A DNA stretch of 64,000 bases from Perognathus longimembris pacificus (GCF_023159225.1 NC_063184.1:14621528-14685527); one strand, 5' to 3'; positions 21,459-33,710 are shown, counted from the first letter of the stretch. Notes: generated from the sequence alone by a model not told the origin. Translations and numbers: made by a program.

Positions 21459-22394
21459 CTAATTATTCCCTATAAGGGAGACCATAGAGTCCATATTTCT
21501 TTGGGTCTGGCTCACTTCACTTAGTATCATTTTTTCCAAGTCCTTCCATTTCCTTACAAATGGGGCAATGTCATTCTTTCTGATAGAGGCATAAAATTCC
21601 ATTGTGTATATGTACCACATTTTCCTGATCCACTCATCTACTGAGGGACACCTGGGTTGGTTCCAGATTCTAGCTATGACAAATTGTGCTGAGATGAACA
21701 TTGTTGTGCTGGTGGCTTTAGTGTGATTATGTTTGTGGTCTTTTGGATAGATACCCAAAAGTGGGGCTTCTGGGTCATAGGGGAGTTCTATGTTTAGCCT
21801 TCTGAGGAATCTCCATACTGCTTGCCAGAGTGGCTGAACCAGTTTACATTCCCACCAACAATGAACTAGGGTTCCCTTTTGCCCACATCCTCTCCAACAG
21901 TTGTTATTGTTAGTTTTCTTGATATAGAACATTCTTACTGGGGTGAGATGGAATCTCAATGTTGTTTTGATTTGCATTTCTTTTATGGCCAGTGATGTAG
22001 AGCACTTTATCATATGTCTCTTGGCCATTCTCATTTTCTCATCAGAGAAGTCTCTTTTTAAGTCTCTAGCCCACTTGTTAAGAGGGCTATTGGTTCTTTG
22101 CGGTTTTGTTTTGGATGAAGGTAATTTTTTTAGTTCTGCATATATTTTAGATATGAGGCCTTTGTCTGTTGAATGGCCAGTAAAGATCTTCTCCCAATCT
22201 GTGGGCTTTCTGTTTATCTTGTAAGCTACGTCCTTTGCTCTGCAGAAGCTCTGTAGTTTGATGTAGTCCCATTTGTCCAACCTTTCTTTGATTTGTAGCC
22301 TTTCTGGGTCTTTGTTGAGGAAGTTTTGTCTTGTGCCAAGGAGCCCAAGTGTTTCTCCTACTCTTTCCTTTAGTGTTTTCAGGGTGTCTGTTTT
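21459..22394 (-). pseudogene. LINE-1 ORF2 C-terminal fragment
   Basis: The open frame from 22,280 to 21,459 gives 273 codons (and stays open a little further upstream), matching the ORF2p C-terminal region. It includes DKWDYIKLQSFC, a cysteine motif spread over CWRGCGQKGTLVHCWWEC, WMYIYTMEFYASIRKNDIAPF-type sequence and a normal terminal stop. In an intact element this protein is the endonuclease/reverse transcriptase used for target-primed reverse transcription. Here only the C-terminal segment is open. It is separated from the upstream part by the nested insertion at 22,395-22,522 and further damage. Confidence 0.88.
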
Positions 22395-22522
22395 TTTTTT
22401 GTTTTGTTTTTTGTTTTCAAATTTGTATTATCAAACTGATGTACAGAGAGGTTACAGTTTCATACGTTAGGCATTGGATACATTTCTTGTACTGTTTGTT
22501 ACCTTGTCCCTCATGCCCCCCT
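22395..22522 (-). mobile_element. Nested 128-bp LINE-1 3' end
   Basis: A short, severely 5'-truncated LINE-1 3'UTR terminus (complement of GATGTACAGAGAGGTTACAG...) with a T-rich tail on its left. It is flanked by the 14-bp direct repeats AGGGTGTCTGTTTT (22,381-22,394 and 22,523-22,536). It interrupts host ORF2, adding 142 bp including the duplicated target, which shifts the frame. Confidence 0.93.
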
Positions 22523-22703
22523 AGGGTGTCTGTTTTGATTTTGAGATCTTTGATCCATTTGGAATTGATTTTGTTGCAGGGTGATATATAAGGATCTAGT
22601 TTTAGTTTGTTGCATGTGTTGAACCAGTTTTGCCAGCACCATTTGTTAAAAAGGCTTTCTTCCAGACTATAGTTTTAGCTTCTTTATCAAAGATTAAGTA
22701 GGC

Positions 22704-23336
22704 TTAGTTCTGTGGGTTCATTTCTAGGTCTTCAATTCTGTTCCATTGGTCTTCAGGCCTGTTCCGGTGCCAATACCAAGCTGTTTTTATTACTATAGCT
22801 TTATAATACAGCTTGAAGTTGGGTATTGTAATTCCTCCAGCACCGTTCTTTCTGCTTAGGATTGTTTTTGGTATTCTAGGTCTTTTATTGTTCCATGTGA
22901 ATTTCTGGATTGCTTCCTCTATCTCATTAAAAAATGGTCTTGGGATATTGATGGGTATTGCATTGAATTTGTAGATAGCCTTTGGCAATATTACCATTTT
23001 GATTATATTAATCCTCCCCATCCAGGAGCATGGGAGGTTTTTCCATTTCCTTATTTCTGCCTTAATTTCATTTTTCATGTTTTTAAAGTTCTCATCATAT
23101 AGGTCTTTCACTTCTTTGGTTAAGGTTATTCCTAGGTATTTTATGTTTCTTGATGCTATTGCAAATGGAGTTGCTTTCCTGATTTCAGCCTTGGTCTTCG
23201 GGTTGTTAGCATAGAGAAAGGCCGTTGATTTTTGAGGGTTTATTTTATATCCTGCAACTTTGCCAAAGTTTTGGATCAGCTCTAGTAGCTTGGGGGTAGA
23301 GTCTATGGGGTTCTTTAGGTATAGGATCATGTCATC
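22704..23336 (-). pseudogene. LINE-1 ORF2 fragment, RT thumb side
   Basis: A 208-codon open frame (23,330-22,704) starts at the second half of the reverse-transcriptase FADD motif: the two aspartate codons lie at 23,331-23,336, immediately before the junction with 3'UTR sequence. It continues through the KINPQKS, KYLGITL and [12 protein letters not shown] blocks typical of ORF2p. A frame disruption and stop near 22,703 precede the NPQ-type block. The upstream fingers/palm and endonuclease are absent, so no activity is expected. Confidence 0.88.
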
Positions 23337-23630
23337 ACACCAAACAGTTTTGCAAGTATTGCTTTTGTAGTTGTTGGTCTTTTTTTACCCGGTGTCTCTT
23401 GATTTTGGTATTCGCTTCCAATTTCCTAGTTCTAATACCAGTATTCACGGTTTCCAATATACTCAGATAAGATACAGAGAAAGTGTAGGTACAACCACAG
23501 GAAGGTGACAAGAAGATCTAAGTGAAATGAACTCCATGTTATGGAAACGATTGTTATATCACAGTTGTAACTACTTTCAACGTGCCATATGTAACTGTAG
23601 CCTCTATTATTGATGATCTTCCTGTATCAT
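23337..23630. mobile_element. Second copy of LINE-1 3'UTR: direct then inverted segment
   Basis: From 23,337 the sequence matches the 3'UTR at about 21,095-21,265 (same orientation). Near 23,511 it flips: 23,511-23,625 is the reverse complement of the 3'UTR block at about 21,270-21,385 (compare also 34,040-34,165). The right edge meets the TSD at 23,631. The inverted terminal part resembles a twin-priming product, and the direct part implies a template switch. Confidence 0.82.
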
Positions 23631-23641
23631 TCCTTCTACTC

Positions 23642-24322
23642 TTATGGGTGTGGAAGGGGCCCAAACATTGATTTAATTCTCTGACCCTACAGATATAAAG
23701 ACTTTTGTCAGAGTCAGTACCAGAATCCAGGTCTTTGGACTTTCTTCATTAATTACCCCCACCCTGTTTCAATGGAAATCATTAGATTTTGCCTACTTAC
23801 TATGTACATTGAACTCAGTTCACTACAGTTATTCATGCAATTCCTGATGTGTTGAATGAATGCAAATTTGAATGTCAATCTTCATCTTATAAGTGCTTTG
23901 CAGTGTGGTTGAGGAGAGAGGTACATAACTAAAAATTTTAATATAGAGTGTACTAAAGGCCAAGGTGTCACAGGAATCAGGACTACGGCACCTAAAGGCT
24001 ATGCCATCAGTGTTCTGGTGGGAGGAGCCCCCTATTCTCTGTGGGAGATGGGCAAATAACAATGATCAGGAATAATCCACGTAGAGAAGCCTTTTGATGG
24101 TAAAAGGGCATTCTTACCAGAAAGCATGAGACAAGAACAAAAGAGAATAGTCTGGCATCGATGACACACAATATTCTTAGAATATTTCTAGTAGAAAAAA
24201 ATTAGCTAGTGCACTCGAGTTCATGAAAGACAGATATATTATCATAACCAGAAGACATCAGTTCTATAGTCGTTTAAGAATTCATCAGGCAATTATAATG
24301 ACAGTACAATCATTCTTAAAAA
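23642..24322. other. No recognised feature
   Basis: Single-copy-looking sequence. A 77-codon minus frame at 23,829-24,062 has no family resemblance. Confidence 0.55.
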
Positions 24323-24333
24323 CCTACTGTGTG

Positions 24334-24460
24334 GGGGAGGAAGGAGATGGGGAAAAATGAAGGAGGAGGTAACAAGTTGGATAAGAAATGTACTCACTGC
24401 CTCACATATGAAAATGTAACCCCTCTGTACTTCTCTTTGACAATAAAGGGGAAAAATACC
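24334..24460 (+). mobile_element. 127-bp LINE-1 3' end
   Basis: The 3'UTR terminus (purine-rich GGAGGAAGG..., then AGGAGGAGGTAACAAGTTGG and TTGACAATAAAGGGGAAAAA) is flanked by CCTACTGTGTG at 24,323-24,333 and 24,461-24,471. It is the same 3'UTR type as at 4,064 and 26,215. Confidence 0.9.
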
Positions 24461-24547
24461 CCTACTGTGTGCCTACCACTGTTCTTGGTGCTGAAAATAT
24501 ACCAATGAATATCAATGATAAACATCTCTTATATAAAAGCTTATATA

Positions 24548-24773
24548 GGGCTGAGAATATGGCCTAGTGGCAAGAGTGCTTGCCTCATATACATGAAGCC
24601 CTGGGTTCGATTCCCCAGCACCACATATGTAGAAAATGGCCACAAGTGGCGCTGTGGCTCAAGTGGCAGAGTGCTAGCCTTGAGCAAAGAGAAGCCAGGG
24701 ACAGTGCTCAGGCCCCGAGTCCAAGGCCCAGGACTGGCAAAATAAAATAAAATAAAATAAAAATAAAAAAACC
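24548..24773 (+). mobile_element. IDL-Geo SINE
   Basis: A well-preserved ID-like head and Geo monomer with an (AAAAT)n-like A-rich tail. AAAAGCTTATATA flanks both sides exactly (24,535-24,547 and 24,774-24,786). The intact box-B-like GGTTCGATTCC in the head indicates a fairly young copy. Confidence 0.95.
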
Positions 24774-24786
24774 AAAAGCTTATATA

Positions 24787-25807
24787 ATCAATGAGAAAGT
24801 GTAACTTGAGAAGGTAAGTGATTTACAGGAAAGTAAAGCAAGTTAAGGGATATGAAATTTTAAATGAGAGAGAAACCTTATTGAGAAGCCAAGATAACAG
24901 GGATGATTTGTTGCTTAATAGACTGTTTAAGGAGATCACAAGTCTTCTGAATTATAGTGTGATGAAACAATGATCATAAGTGGAGCTGAAAGGACTATGA
25001 ATCAGGAATTACAGCAGAGGCAATGCACCCATTTCCCCCGTATCTCATTCATGTGCCTTACATACACAAACATTATACAGAGATGCGCTGATGGCCAAAT
25101 AGCCAAGGTCTGGCTGGACCACATTTCCTGAAACTCATCATAATGTTACTGAAATGGTCACATGGCTGCTTTGGAATTGTCAGTCTTTTTCTCATTGCGA
25201 ATTGACTCACAGTTTGTTTGATTCTACTTACCTTTGTGAACGTTGATGAGTTTACAGCCTTGTACCCAGTGAGCTCATGTCCACCACCCACAACTGGTGG
25301 ACTGACAATAGCTGGGATAACTTGAAGACAGATTAAAAAAGAAAACTTGTTACAAATTCAAGATCTTTCGTCTCATGAAAAGATTTTAGAAGCTTGCTTG
25401 TCATGTGAGAAGTGAAGCAGGTAAAGAAGAATGGCCTTTTTAAGGGGGTGGGGCAGAAAACAATAGATGAGATTAATCTGACTAAAAATATCAATATATG
25501 CACTACCATTGCCATGGTGAAATCCCTTTGAATTAAATATACACTAAGAAACTGAAAAATAAATGAATCACAGGAAAGCAAAACAGGCTATGGGAGATGG
25601 GAGCCATTAGGAGGAGAAAGGACCAATGGCAAGCTTGAATAAGGGTCAATCTAATCAAAGTTCTTCAGAAGCATGCTTAACAAAACAATAAAGCTTACTG
25701 AAATGGTTTGCATAATGGGGGGGGAATGAAATGGTGAGGGTATTTAATTGGGGAACATTGTATATATGTAAGGAAACGTCACAGGAAATCTCATAAAACG
25801 AATATAT

Positions 25808-25810
<3 letters not shown>
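24787..25810. other. No recognised feature
   Basis: About 1 kb without recognisable repeat. Short frames at 25,073-25,291 and 25,333-25,581 (minus) are not convincing. Confidence 0.55.

Positions 25811-25848
<38 letters not shown>
25811..25848. repeat. (AC)n microsatellite
   Basis: Nineteen uninterrupted dinucleotide units immediately left of the LINE-1 fragment's 5' truncation point. Confidence 0.97.
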
Positions 25849-25850
<2 letters not shown>

Positions 25851-26480
25851 TGGAATTCTATGCTTCCATCAGAATGACATTGCTCCATTCGTAAGGAAAT
25901 GGACTTGGAAAAATAGTCATATTAAGTGAGGTGAGCCAGATCCCAAGAAACATTGACTCTCTGGTTTCCTTCATTGGTAATAATTAGTATATGTTTAGGA
26001 TAGTCCTAGTAGAAGATCACAATAGCTCAATAGTCATGTACATGTGATCATATAAGATGATGCTAAGTGAAATGAACTCCAAGACAAGAAAACAAGAGGT
26101 TTTTTCATTGTTGTTATTTTTAATGTATTATGTGAAATTATTTCTTTTTGCTTTCATTTTCTTTCCCTATGGTTTAGTCCCTGTTGTCACTGATTTGATT
26201 TTGGGTATTGTATATACATTTATCTGAATTAGGGAAGGGAAGGGGCACATCAAAATGGTGAGACAAAGGATAAAAGGTGAACTAGTGCAACAGCAATACT
26301 CACAAGACAATATGTTGGAATTAAACATACAACTCAGAGGGTAGAGAGCTTGGGGAGGAGGGAAGATGGGAGAAAAATGAAGGAGGAGGTAACAAGTTTG
26401 ACAAGATATGTACTTGCTACCTTATATATATAACTGTAACACCCCCCCCCGTATATCACCTTGACAATAAAATTAAGAAA
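25849..26480 (+). mobile_element. 5'-truncated LINE-1: ORF2 end plus 3'UTR
   Basis: This starts in the last codons of ORF2 (ATGGAATTCTATGCTTCCATC, then the ATTGCTCCATTCGTAAGGAA block) and continues through the 3'UTR to a TTGACAATAAAATT end with an A-rich tail. The 26,215-26,480 part aligns by eye with 4,100-4,360. The protein part is degraded. Confidence 0.85.
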
Positions 26481-26730
26481 AACAACATATGCTAATAAAA
26501 ATCTGAAATAAAATGAATTTTCCTTTAAACTATCATTTGCTTAATATTTATTTTACATATTTGCAAATATTTCTAGAAGTATTTTATTTCAAAAAGATAC
26601 AATGAACATTTACTGTGGTTTTCATAGTCCATAATAAACATGGAAAAGGCTTTACCCATGCCTTTGTGTTTCTCACCATAAAGAAAAAATTAGCAAATGA
26701 CTACAGTAAACTTTCACATATTCTCTTTAA

Positions 26731-26939
26731 TAAAAGAAATTCTAAAATATGATGAATCTTTTACAACTGATTGGTTATTCATTTATTAATTGTTATATAT
26801 TGTTTAACTTATAATTACTATGTTTGACATTGTCAGGATTCATTGTATACTCATAATCTGACATGTTGAATTGAAACCCTTTTGTACAATTAAAGAAAAT
26901 GAAATATAATTATATAAATATGTAAAAAAGGAAAAAAAG
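26731..26939 (+). mobile_element. Unidentified retroposed sequence
   Basis: A 209-bp AT-rich segment ends in an A-rich tail (AAAAAAGGAAAAAAA). It is bounded by 19-bp direct repeats TTTCACATATTCYCTTTAA (26,712-26,730 and 26,940-26,958, one mismatch). The structure is that of a LINE-1-mobilised copy. I do not recognise the source: it is not ID, B1, Geo or the local LINE-1 3'UTR types. It could be a truncated retrocopy of a transcript 3'UTR or an older LINE-1 3' end. Confidence 0.65.
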
Positions 26940-26958
26940 TTTCACATATTCCCTTTAA

Positions 26959-28003
26959 CATTTAAATTTCATTGATTTTTCTCTTCTTGTCTCCCAGAAG
27001 CTCCAGGAAGAGCAGAAAGCTTGTTGGACTTGCTCATTCCTTTATATACAATGTCCTCAATGCTTGGCATGATACTTAATATGAAAGGGTCCACAATGTT
27101 CATTATGGACCCTTATGCAGATCATTTTCTTTTTTCATTGTTTATGTGAAGAAAATCAACATCAATCAAGCTGAATGATTTAGGGAAACGATTGTGTTAG
27201 AGTCTGTGTTTACTCCCATCACTGATAATGATTGCAAGAGTTGTCTCCATTACATAGTGCTATGTTGCTACAATTTTCTATTTTGTGCAAGCTAGGCCTG
27301 CCTATTACTAAATATCTAAGTAAAGGAACCATTAAGGGGCATGGCTTCAAAAATGTAGGGTGGAGGAATAGAAACACTCATTCGTAGCGTTCAACTTTGT
27401 TTTACAAATTTTGAATTTTTAACTACTAATCTTCCTCAATATGTAAACACATGATCATTCTATGTTGAAGTCAAGTTAATTTTATTCAAATATTTTATTG
27501 TGTAATATTTCCTTAGGATATCAGATTGCATTAACACTATGGGGATGAATTTGACAGACTTTAAAAATAATAGGGTTTGTGTGTGTGATCTCTGAGAGAT
27601 ATGTTGGTGATGTGGTAATTTGAAAACTGACTTTCTCACACCAGAAATACTGTCTTTATACTGAAATGGCAAAGGACAAAGGAGAGAAAAAAGCTTAACC
27701 ACCACAAACTTCTTCCTTTAAGATTGCATGCTACAATTTGGGCATTAGAAAGGTTCGGAGTTGGAACTTTTTTCTGTATTAATCCTTAAGTCACAAACTT
27801 GGACTTGGATATGCATTTTACTATGTCCAGATTGGCATTTTATTGCTTAAAGAGGAAAATGGATTATAAAAATTATTTAACATATTTCTGATTTCTGCGG
27901 CTTTATAGACTTTCACTTTATTAACAGAACCATGAAGTCAGATACATTTTATTCTTGGACTTGTCAACCTTTTGACAAAAAATCCTTTTGGGAGAGTATA
28001 TGT
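26959..28003. other. No recognised feature
   Basis: AT-rich. An 81-codon minus frame at 27,460-27,705 lacks any recognisable family. Confidence 0.55.

Positions 28004-28004
<1 letters not shown>

Positions 28005-28040
<36 letters not shown>
28005..28040. repeat. (GT)n microsatellite
   Basis: Eighteen uninterrupted units, directly followed by an AT-rich stretch and then the GATA/TATC tract. Confidence 0.97.
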
Positions 28041-28044
<4 letters not shown>

Positions 28045-28059
28045 AATATATTGATATTT

Positions 28060-28200
28060 AGATCAATATACCTAGAGTTAGATCTAGATATCTATATAGA
28101 TCTAGATATATAGATAGATCTAGATAGATAGATATTTCTCTTTATAGCTATATACGGATCTATCTATCTATCTCTCTATATCTATCCATCTATCTATCTA
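28060..28200. repeat. GATA / TATC tract with inverted symmetry
   Basis: The left half is rich in TAGATCTAGATA and GATA units. The right half (from about 28,140) is rich in the complementary TCTATCTATC. The two arms can pair imperfectly around a centre near 28,135-28,150. Confidence 0.85.
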
Positions 28201-28210
28201 CACACATTCC

Positions 28211-29767
28211 GATCTTTCTAAGCTCCTAATAGCTTAATTCATGGAAGGGTTCACTTTTCCATATCCTGCACTACGGTATGATTGCATGAACAGCCTTCAC
28301 ATGACCACACTCTGCAGTCATATAAGCACTTGGCTATTATGAATCTCCACGTCCTTCCTATCACTGCCAAATGTCTGTGGACAAATAGATTGGGATCTGG
28401 AACGACAGAGGGACTCTAGGCTTCTGTGAATCATTCCCAAGTCGCAGCTTCCTCACAAGACCTGACTCTTGTCTCGATTGCCCATCTTGTGGTGTGTCCC
28501 TGTTACTTTCCTAAGCTGGAAAACTTCACATGAAACTCTTGATGATAGCTAGAGAACTGGGTAGTAACAGTTCCTGATGAATCTTTCCTTGTCTATGAAC
28601 ACAGATCCTGTTGTAGCCTCTCCAAATGTGGAGATAGGTGATTAGAATGGAATTAGGAATAGTCAGAGAGCACAGATCAGAGATTTCTGTTCCATATAGA
28701 CTTATCTCTAAAGTCATATAGGCTGTCTTTTTACTAGCTTTAAAATGTTTTATTTAGAGGGAGGTAGAGGCCAGACTATATGAGTGACTAGAGGTTGAGG
28801 TTGGGCATTATTGTCTTCCCTTCTTAGCTAGCATCACTTGGGTGAATGAAGGAAACTCAGGGAAACTGAGGCTATGATTTTGCCCATGGCTCCATCAGAG
28901 TCACCTCCAAAAACAAAACCTAGACACCACCAACAGCCATGCCAATTGTCAGCCTCTCCCCAGCACTAGTTTGGAATCCTCACTTATACTGTCCGTGTAT
29001 TCCTATTCTGGCCAGGAGAAAACTAGGAGTAAATCCTTTTCTTCCTTCAGGCATTACTTGTTGGGCCTTTCAGGGTTAGAATAGGGGCTGTTCCTAGCTG
29101 AAAGAGGCTCCATTCTTATGGGAAGAAAAGACTTTCCTTTAGAATCTGCATTTTAAATGTTCATCCTTGGTGACTCCATCCAAAAAGTATCCTTCACTTC
29201 TTTAAGACTGAGGGAAATGAATGGGAGAGAGTAAAGATCTTATCTCTGTCCCCAAAGACTTCCATTTACAATAGTTAAACACCTCTGGCTGGGTAGGAGA
29301 AAGGCAGATTTCTAAGCAGTGAACTTATCCTTGCAGCTAATCAAAGTTAGGACTGCACTAGGTGTGGTGAAGCAGATACAATTCTGTGACCCTGCTCAGC
29401 TGGAGAGTGCTCTGTGTTCTAGGTTGGTATTTTCTAAAACCATCTCTCTCATTTACTTGGTTCTTGTTTAATACTAGGTTCTTATACTCAAATCAAATGA
29501 TTTCCTTTGTTTCACATATATCACATAGATTATTGGGAAGTAGACTCACAGGGAGGTTATATGCCAAACATAAGGTCATTCTTAATCACACATTATGCAT
29601 AATACAGTTACCTGTAGAAATCCGAGCTTTATTCAAACCTAAATCAGATGGAGATATATAAGTTAGATGATTCACTGGGCAAGGCAGAGGACATTATAAA
29701 AAATGGTTTATGGCATGCAAGTGGTGATATTTTGGTTACTTACCCTTGCCCCAATTTATTTTTGTCT
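28211..29767. other. No recognised feature
   Basis: Less AT-rich than the surroundings, but with no repeat family or coding frame that I can name. Confidence 0.5.
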
Positions 29768-29774
29768 TTTTTTT

Positions 29775-31297
<1,523 letters not shown>

Positions 31298-31470
31298 GTG
31301 TGCTCGTGGCTCAGGCCGGCAACCCTAACTACTCAGGAGGCTGAGATCTGAGGATCACGGTTCCAAACCAGCCTGGGCAGAAAAGTCCACGAGACTCTTA
31401 TCTCCAATAAAGTCCCCTGAGTTCAAGCCCCAGGACTGGGCAAACAAACAAGCAAACAAAAAACCCTAAT
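31298..31470 (+). mobile_element. B1-Geo SINE with internally deleted Geo monomer
   Basis: The B1-like head is nearly complete (CTCAGGAGGCTGAGATCTGA, GGATCACGG). From CTTATCTCCAATAAA the sequence jumps to the last part of Geo (GAGTTCAAGCCCCAGGACTGG) and an (AAAC)-rich tail, so the box-A-like half of Geo is missing. Confidence 0.85.
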
Positions 31471-32064
31471 AAAATTTTGCTAACTCTGACCTACTATTTG
31501 CGGTGCAGTATTCTACAGCTGTTTTAATAAGACCTTTGGGGTGTTTGTTTTATTCTAACTTCAGAACTGTATTTCTGTGAGTGTGCGGGCCATGCATCTG
31601 GCTGAGAAGGGGATAGAAAGGAGGATAAACGATGGAAATACACCAATCACACCAATGCCTAACACACTTAATACACATGCTTTTACAGAGCCTGGGGGCC
31701 ATCTATGTAAAGCATCGATTTTCATTTTTTCACGTCCAGGTGAAACTCTTGTGCAAATTCCACTCTCCTATTCCGTGATTCTAGCTGAGGTAGGTTTTAC
31801 TTTACCTTTTTACTTTGAGTTACTGCAGGACTACCTATGGAGAAAGTTGGAACTTCTTAGAAGTGGCTAAGTTTATGTATTTTCTTCCCTGTGTGGCCCA
31901 TTGGCCTTGGAACTTTTATTTACAACAACTTAGTCATGAAACCACACAGATAGAGAATTTGTAAGATTTATTCTTCAACCAGTGTAGGAAATAGTAATGA
32001 GACAACTACTTATTGCAAAAGTTTTCTTAGGAAAGTATGACTTTTTATCTTCAGAGAGAACTTG
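31471..32064. other. No recognised feature
   Basis: A 97-codon plus frame at 31,577-31,870 lacks a recognisable family. No repeat is named. Confidence 0.5.
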
Positions 32065-32142
32065 GTTGCCTTACATGTGAAACGGTAACTTCTCTGTACT
32101 TCACTTTGACAATAAGAAAGAAGAAGAAGAAGAAGAAGAAAA
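32065..32142 (+). mobile_element. Very short LINE-1 3' end with (GAA)n tail
   Basis: The terminal 3'UTR block (TTACATGTGAAACGGTAACTT, CTGTACTTCACTTTGACAATAA) is followed by (AAG)n, interpreted as a mutated or expanded A tail. A TSD was not resolved. Confidence 0.75.
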
Positions 32143-32210
32143 TCCCAAGAACTTTTTGACATACTTGGTAGATCATTTTAATGTTTCAATGAGGTCAAAA
32201 CTTCTGGCCA

Positions 32211-32411
32211 GGAACTGGGAATGTGGCCTAGTGGTAAAGTGTTTGCCTCATACACATGAAGCCCTGGGTTTGATTCCTCAGCACCACATATATAGAAAAA
32301 GCCGGACGTGGTGCTGTGGCTCAAGTGGCAGAGTGCTAGCCTTGAGCAAAAAGAAACGAGGGACAGTGCTCAGGCCCTGAGTTCAAGCCCCGGGACTGGC
32401 AAAAAACAAAA
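32211..32411 (+). mobile_element. IDL-Geo SINE
   Basis: An ID-like head (ACTGGGAATGTGGCCTAGTG, GGGTTTGATTCCTCAGCACC), then the CATATATAGAAAAAGCC linker and a full Geo monomer with a short A tail. Confidence 0.92.
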
Positions 32412-32639
32412 CAGTAACCAATAGCTCATTAATTGGTGCAGAATAAATGAGGTGTAGAAGTAAAAATGATACTTTGAAATTCCAAGTTGCATAGTCCATA
32501 ACTGTTCCATGGTTCAATTTCAGGTCCGTGTCATTTCCTCCTTGGATGACTGACAACTCATTGTATTCAGTCTTCCCCACCTCTCGCATAACCCAATTCA
32601 AACAGTGGTGAGCAGGATTTAAAACCAGAGATTTTTCTT

Positions 32640-32877
32640 TACATCATTTTTTTAGGATAGTCCTGGAGCTTAAACTCAGGACCTGAGTACTGTCCCTGGC
32701 CATTTTTTGCTCAACATTAGCACTCTACCACTTGAGCCAGAGCACTTGAGCCAGAGCACTTTCTAGCTTCTTTTTTTTTGGTAGCTGATTGGAGATAAGA
32801 GTCTCAGGGACTTCTCTGACTGGGCTGTCTTTGAACCAAAGTTCTCAGATCTCAGGCTTCTGAGTAGCTAGGATGAT
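32640..32877 (-). mobile_element. B1-Geo SINE with 14-bp internal duplication
   Basis: The reverse-oriented dimer carries a tandem duplication of CTTGAGCCAGAGCA (32,731-32,744 and 32,745-32,758) in the Geo part, plus an A-rich linker (T run at about 32,771-32,779) before the B1-like head. Confidence 0.85.
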
Positions 32878-33049
32878 CTTTATGTAATTTGAAAATTACT
32901 TATTCATACTTTTTTGTTGTTGGTCTATTCGTATTTATATTACTTTGTGAGCTATGTTTGGTAGGGTTTTTTTTTTTGTTCTAGCACTTGTCCGTCTCAT
33001 TTGTTATAAAATTGGATGCAATAAATTGTTGTAAAATTTATTTAAATTA

Positions 33050-33480
33050 TTTTTCAATATTTTACATTTAAGTATAATTTATGCACAGAAAAGTACTCAC
33101 ATTTCCAGTGTACAATACTGTCTTACAATACATATGTATAATCCTAAAGCCTATGAAGATACAGAATATTTTATCGCCTCAGGAATCTCATTCTCTTTTC
33201 TGCACCATTCCTTTTCTTCCTCTCAAGATGAATGTTCTGATTTTTATCATAGTAGATCAATCTCAGCTGTTATTGAACAAGATATGAATGGAATAAAAAT
33301 AGTCTATTCTTTCATGTTTGGCATCTCTAGATTAGCAAAATGGTTTTGAGACTCATCCATATATGTATTATTATTCTTTTTTGTGGTTCCAAAGATGATA
33401 GATACTTACGTTTCCTAAATCTTGGCCACAACAAAGCTACCATCTGGGATGTAATCCTCATAGCCTTTATAGAAGTGACT
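33050..33480 (-). mobile_element. L1M-type LINE-1 3' region (ancient)
   Basis: The plus strand matches the complement of an old mammalian L1M 3'UTR by its order of blocks: a TATAATTTATGCACAGAAAA-like start, GATACAGAATATTTTATCGC, TGTTCTGATTTTTATCATAG and TTTTGAGACTCATCCATATA. It is heavily diverged and non-coding. Confidence 0.65.
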
Positions 33481-33710
33481 TTTTTTGTCTTGGGTAATTG
33501 ATTTGGTGTGATTTTTTATAGGTTACAAGGTTGATAAAACTTTAACTATACAAAAATTGCCAGAGTTTATCCAAAGCCAATTAAATCTGAGCATTCAGAT
33601 TGTTAAACATACTTGCCAATATTTCATATTTAATTATTCATTTAGCTTTCTAGTCTTTTTAATTTGAGCCATTTCAGTGTTTTTAATACTAACTGTAGTT
33701 TTTACTTTTA

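Larger units (their letters stand above)
20892..23630 (-). mobile_element. Rearranged young LINE-1 insertion (composite, TSD-flanked)
   Basis: The 11-bp sequence TCCTTCTACTC occurs at 20,881-20,891 and 23,631-23,641, enclosing a minus-strand LINE-1. From left to right the parts are: tail and 3'UTR (about 20,930-21,458), ORF2 C-terminal half (21,459 to about 23,336), then an abrupt jump back into the middle of the 3'UTR in the same orientation (about 23,337-23,510), then a further 3'UTR piece in inverted (plus) orientation (about 23,511-23,625). A 128-bp LINE-1 piece is nested at 22,395-22,522. ORF2 is broken and there is no 5'UTR or ORF1, so the copy is dead. Confidence 0.85.

Noticed and set aside
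25811..25848. CRISPR-like or satellite array
   Set aside because: Simple dinucleotide repeats without spacers; no CRISPR would be expected in a mammalian genome.
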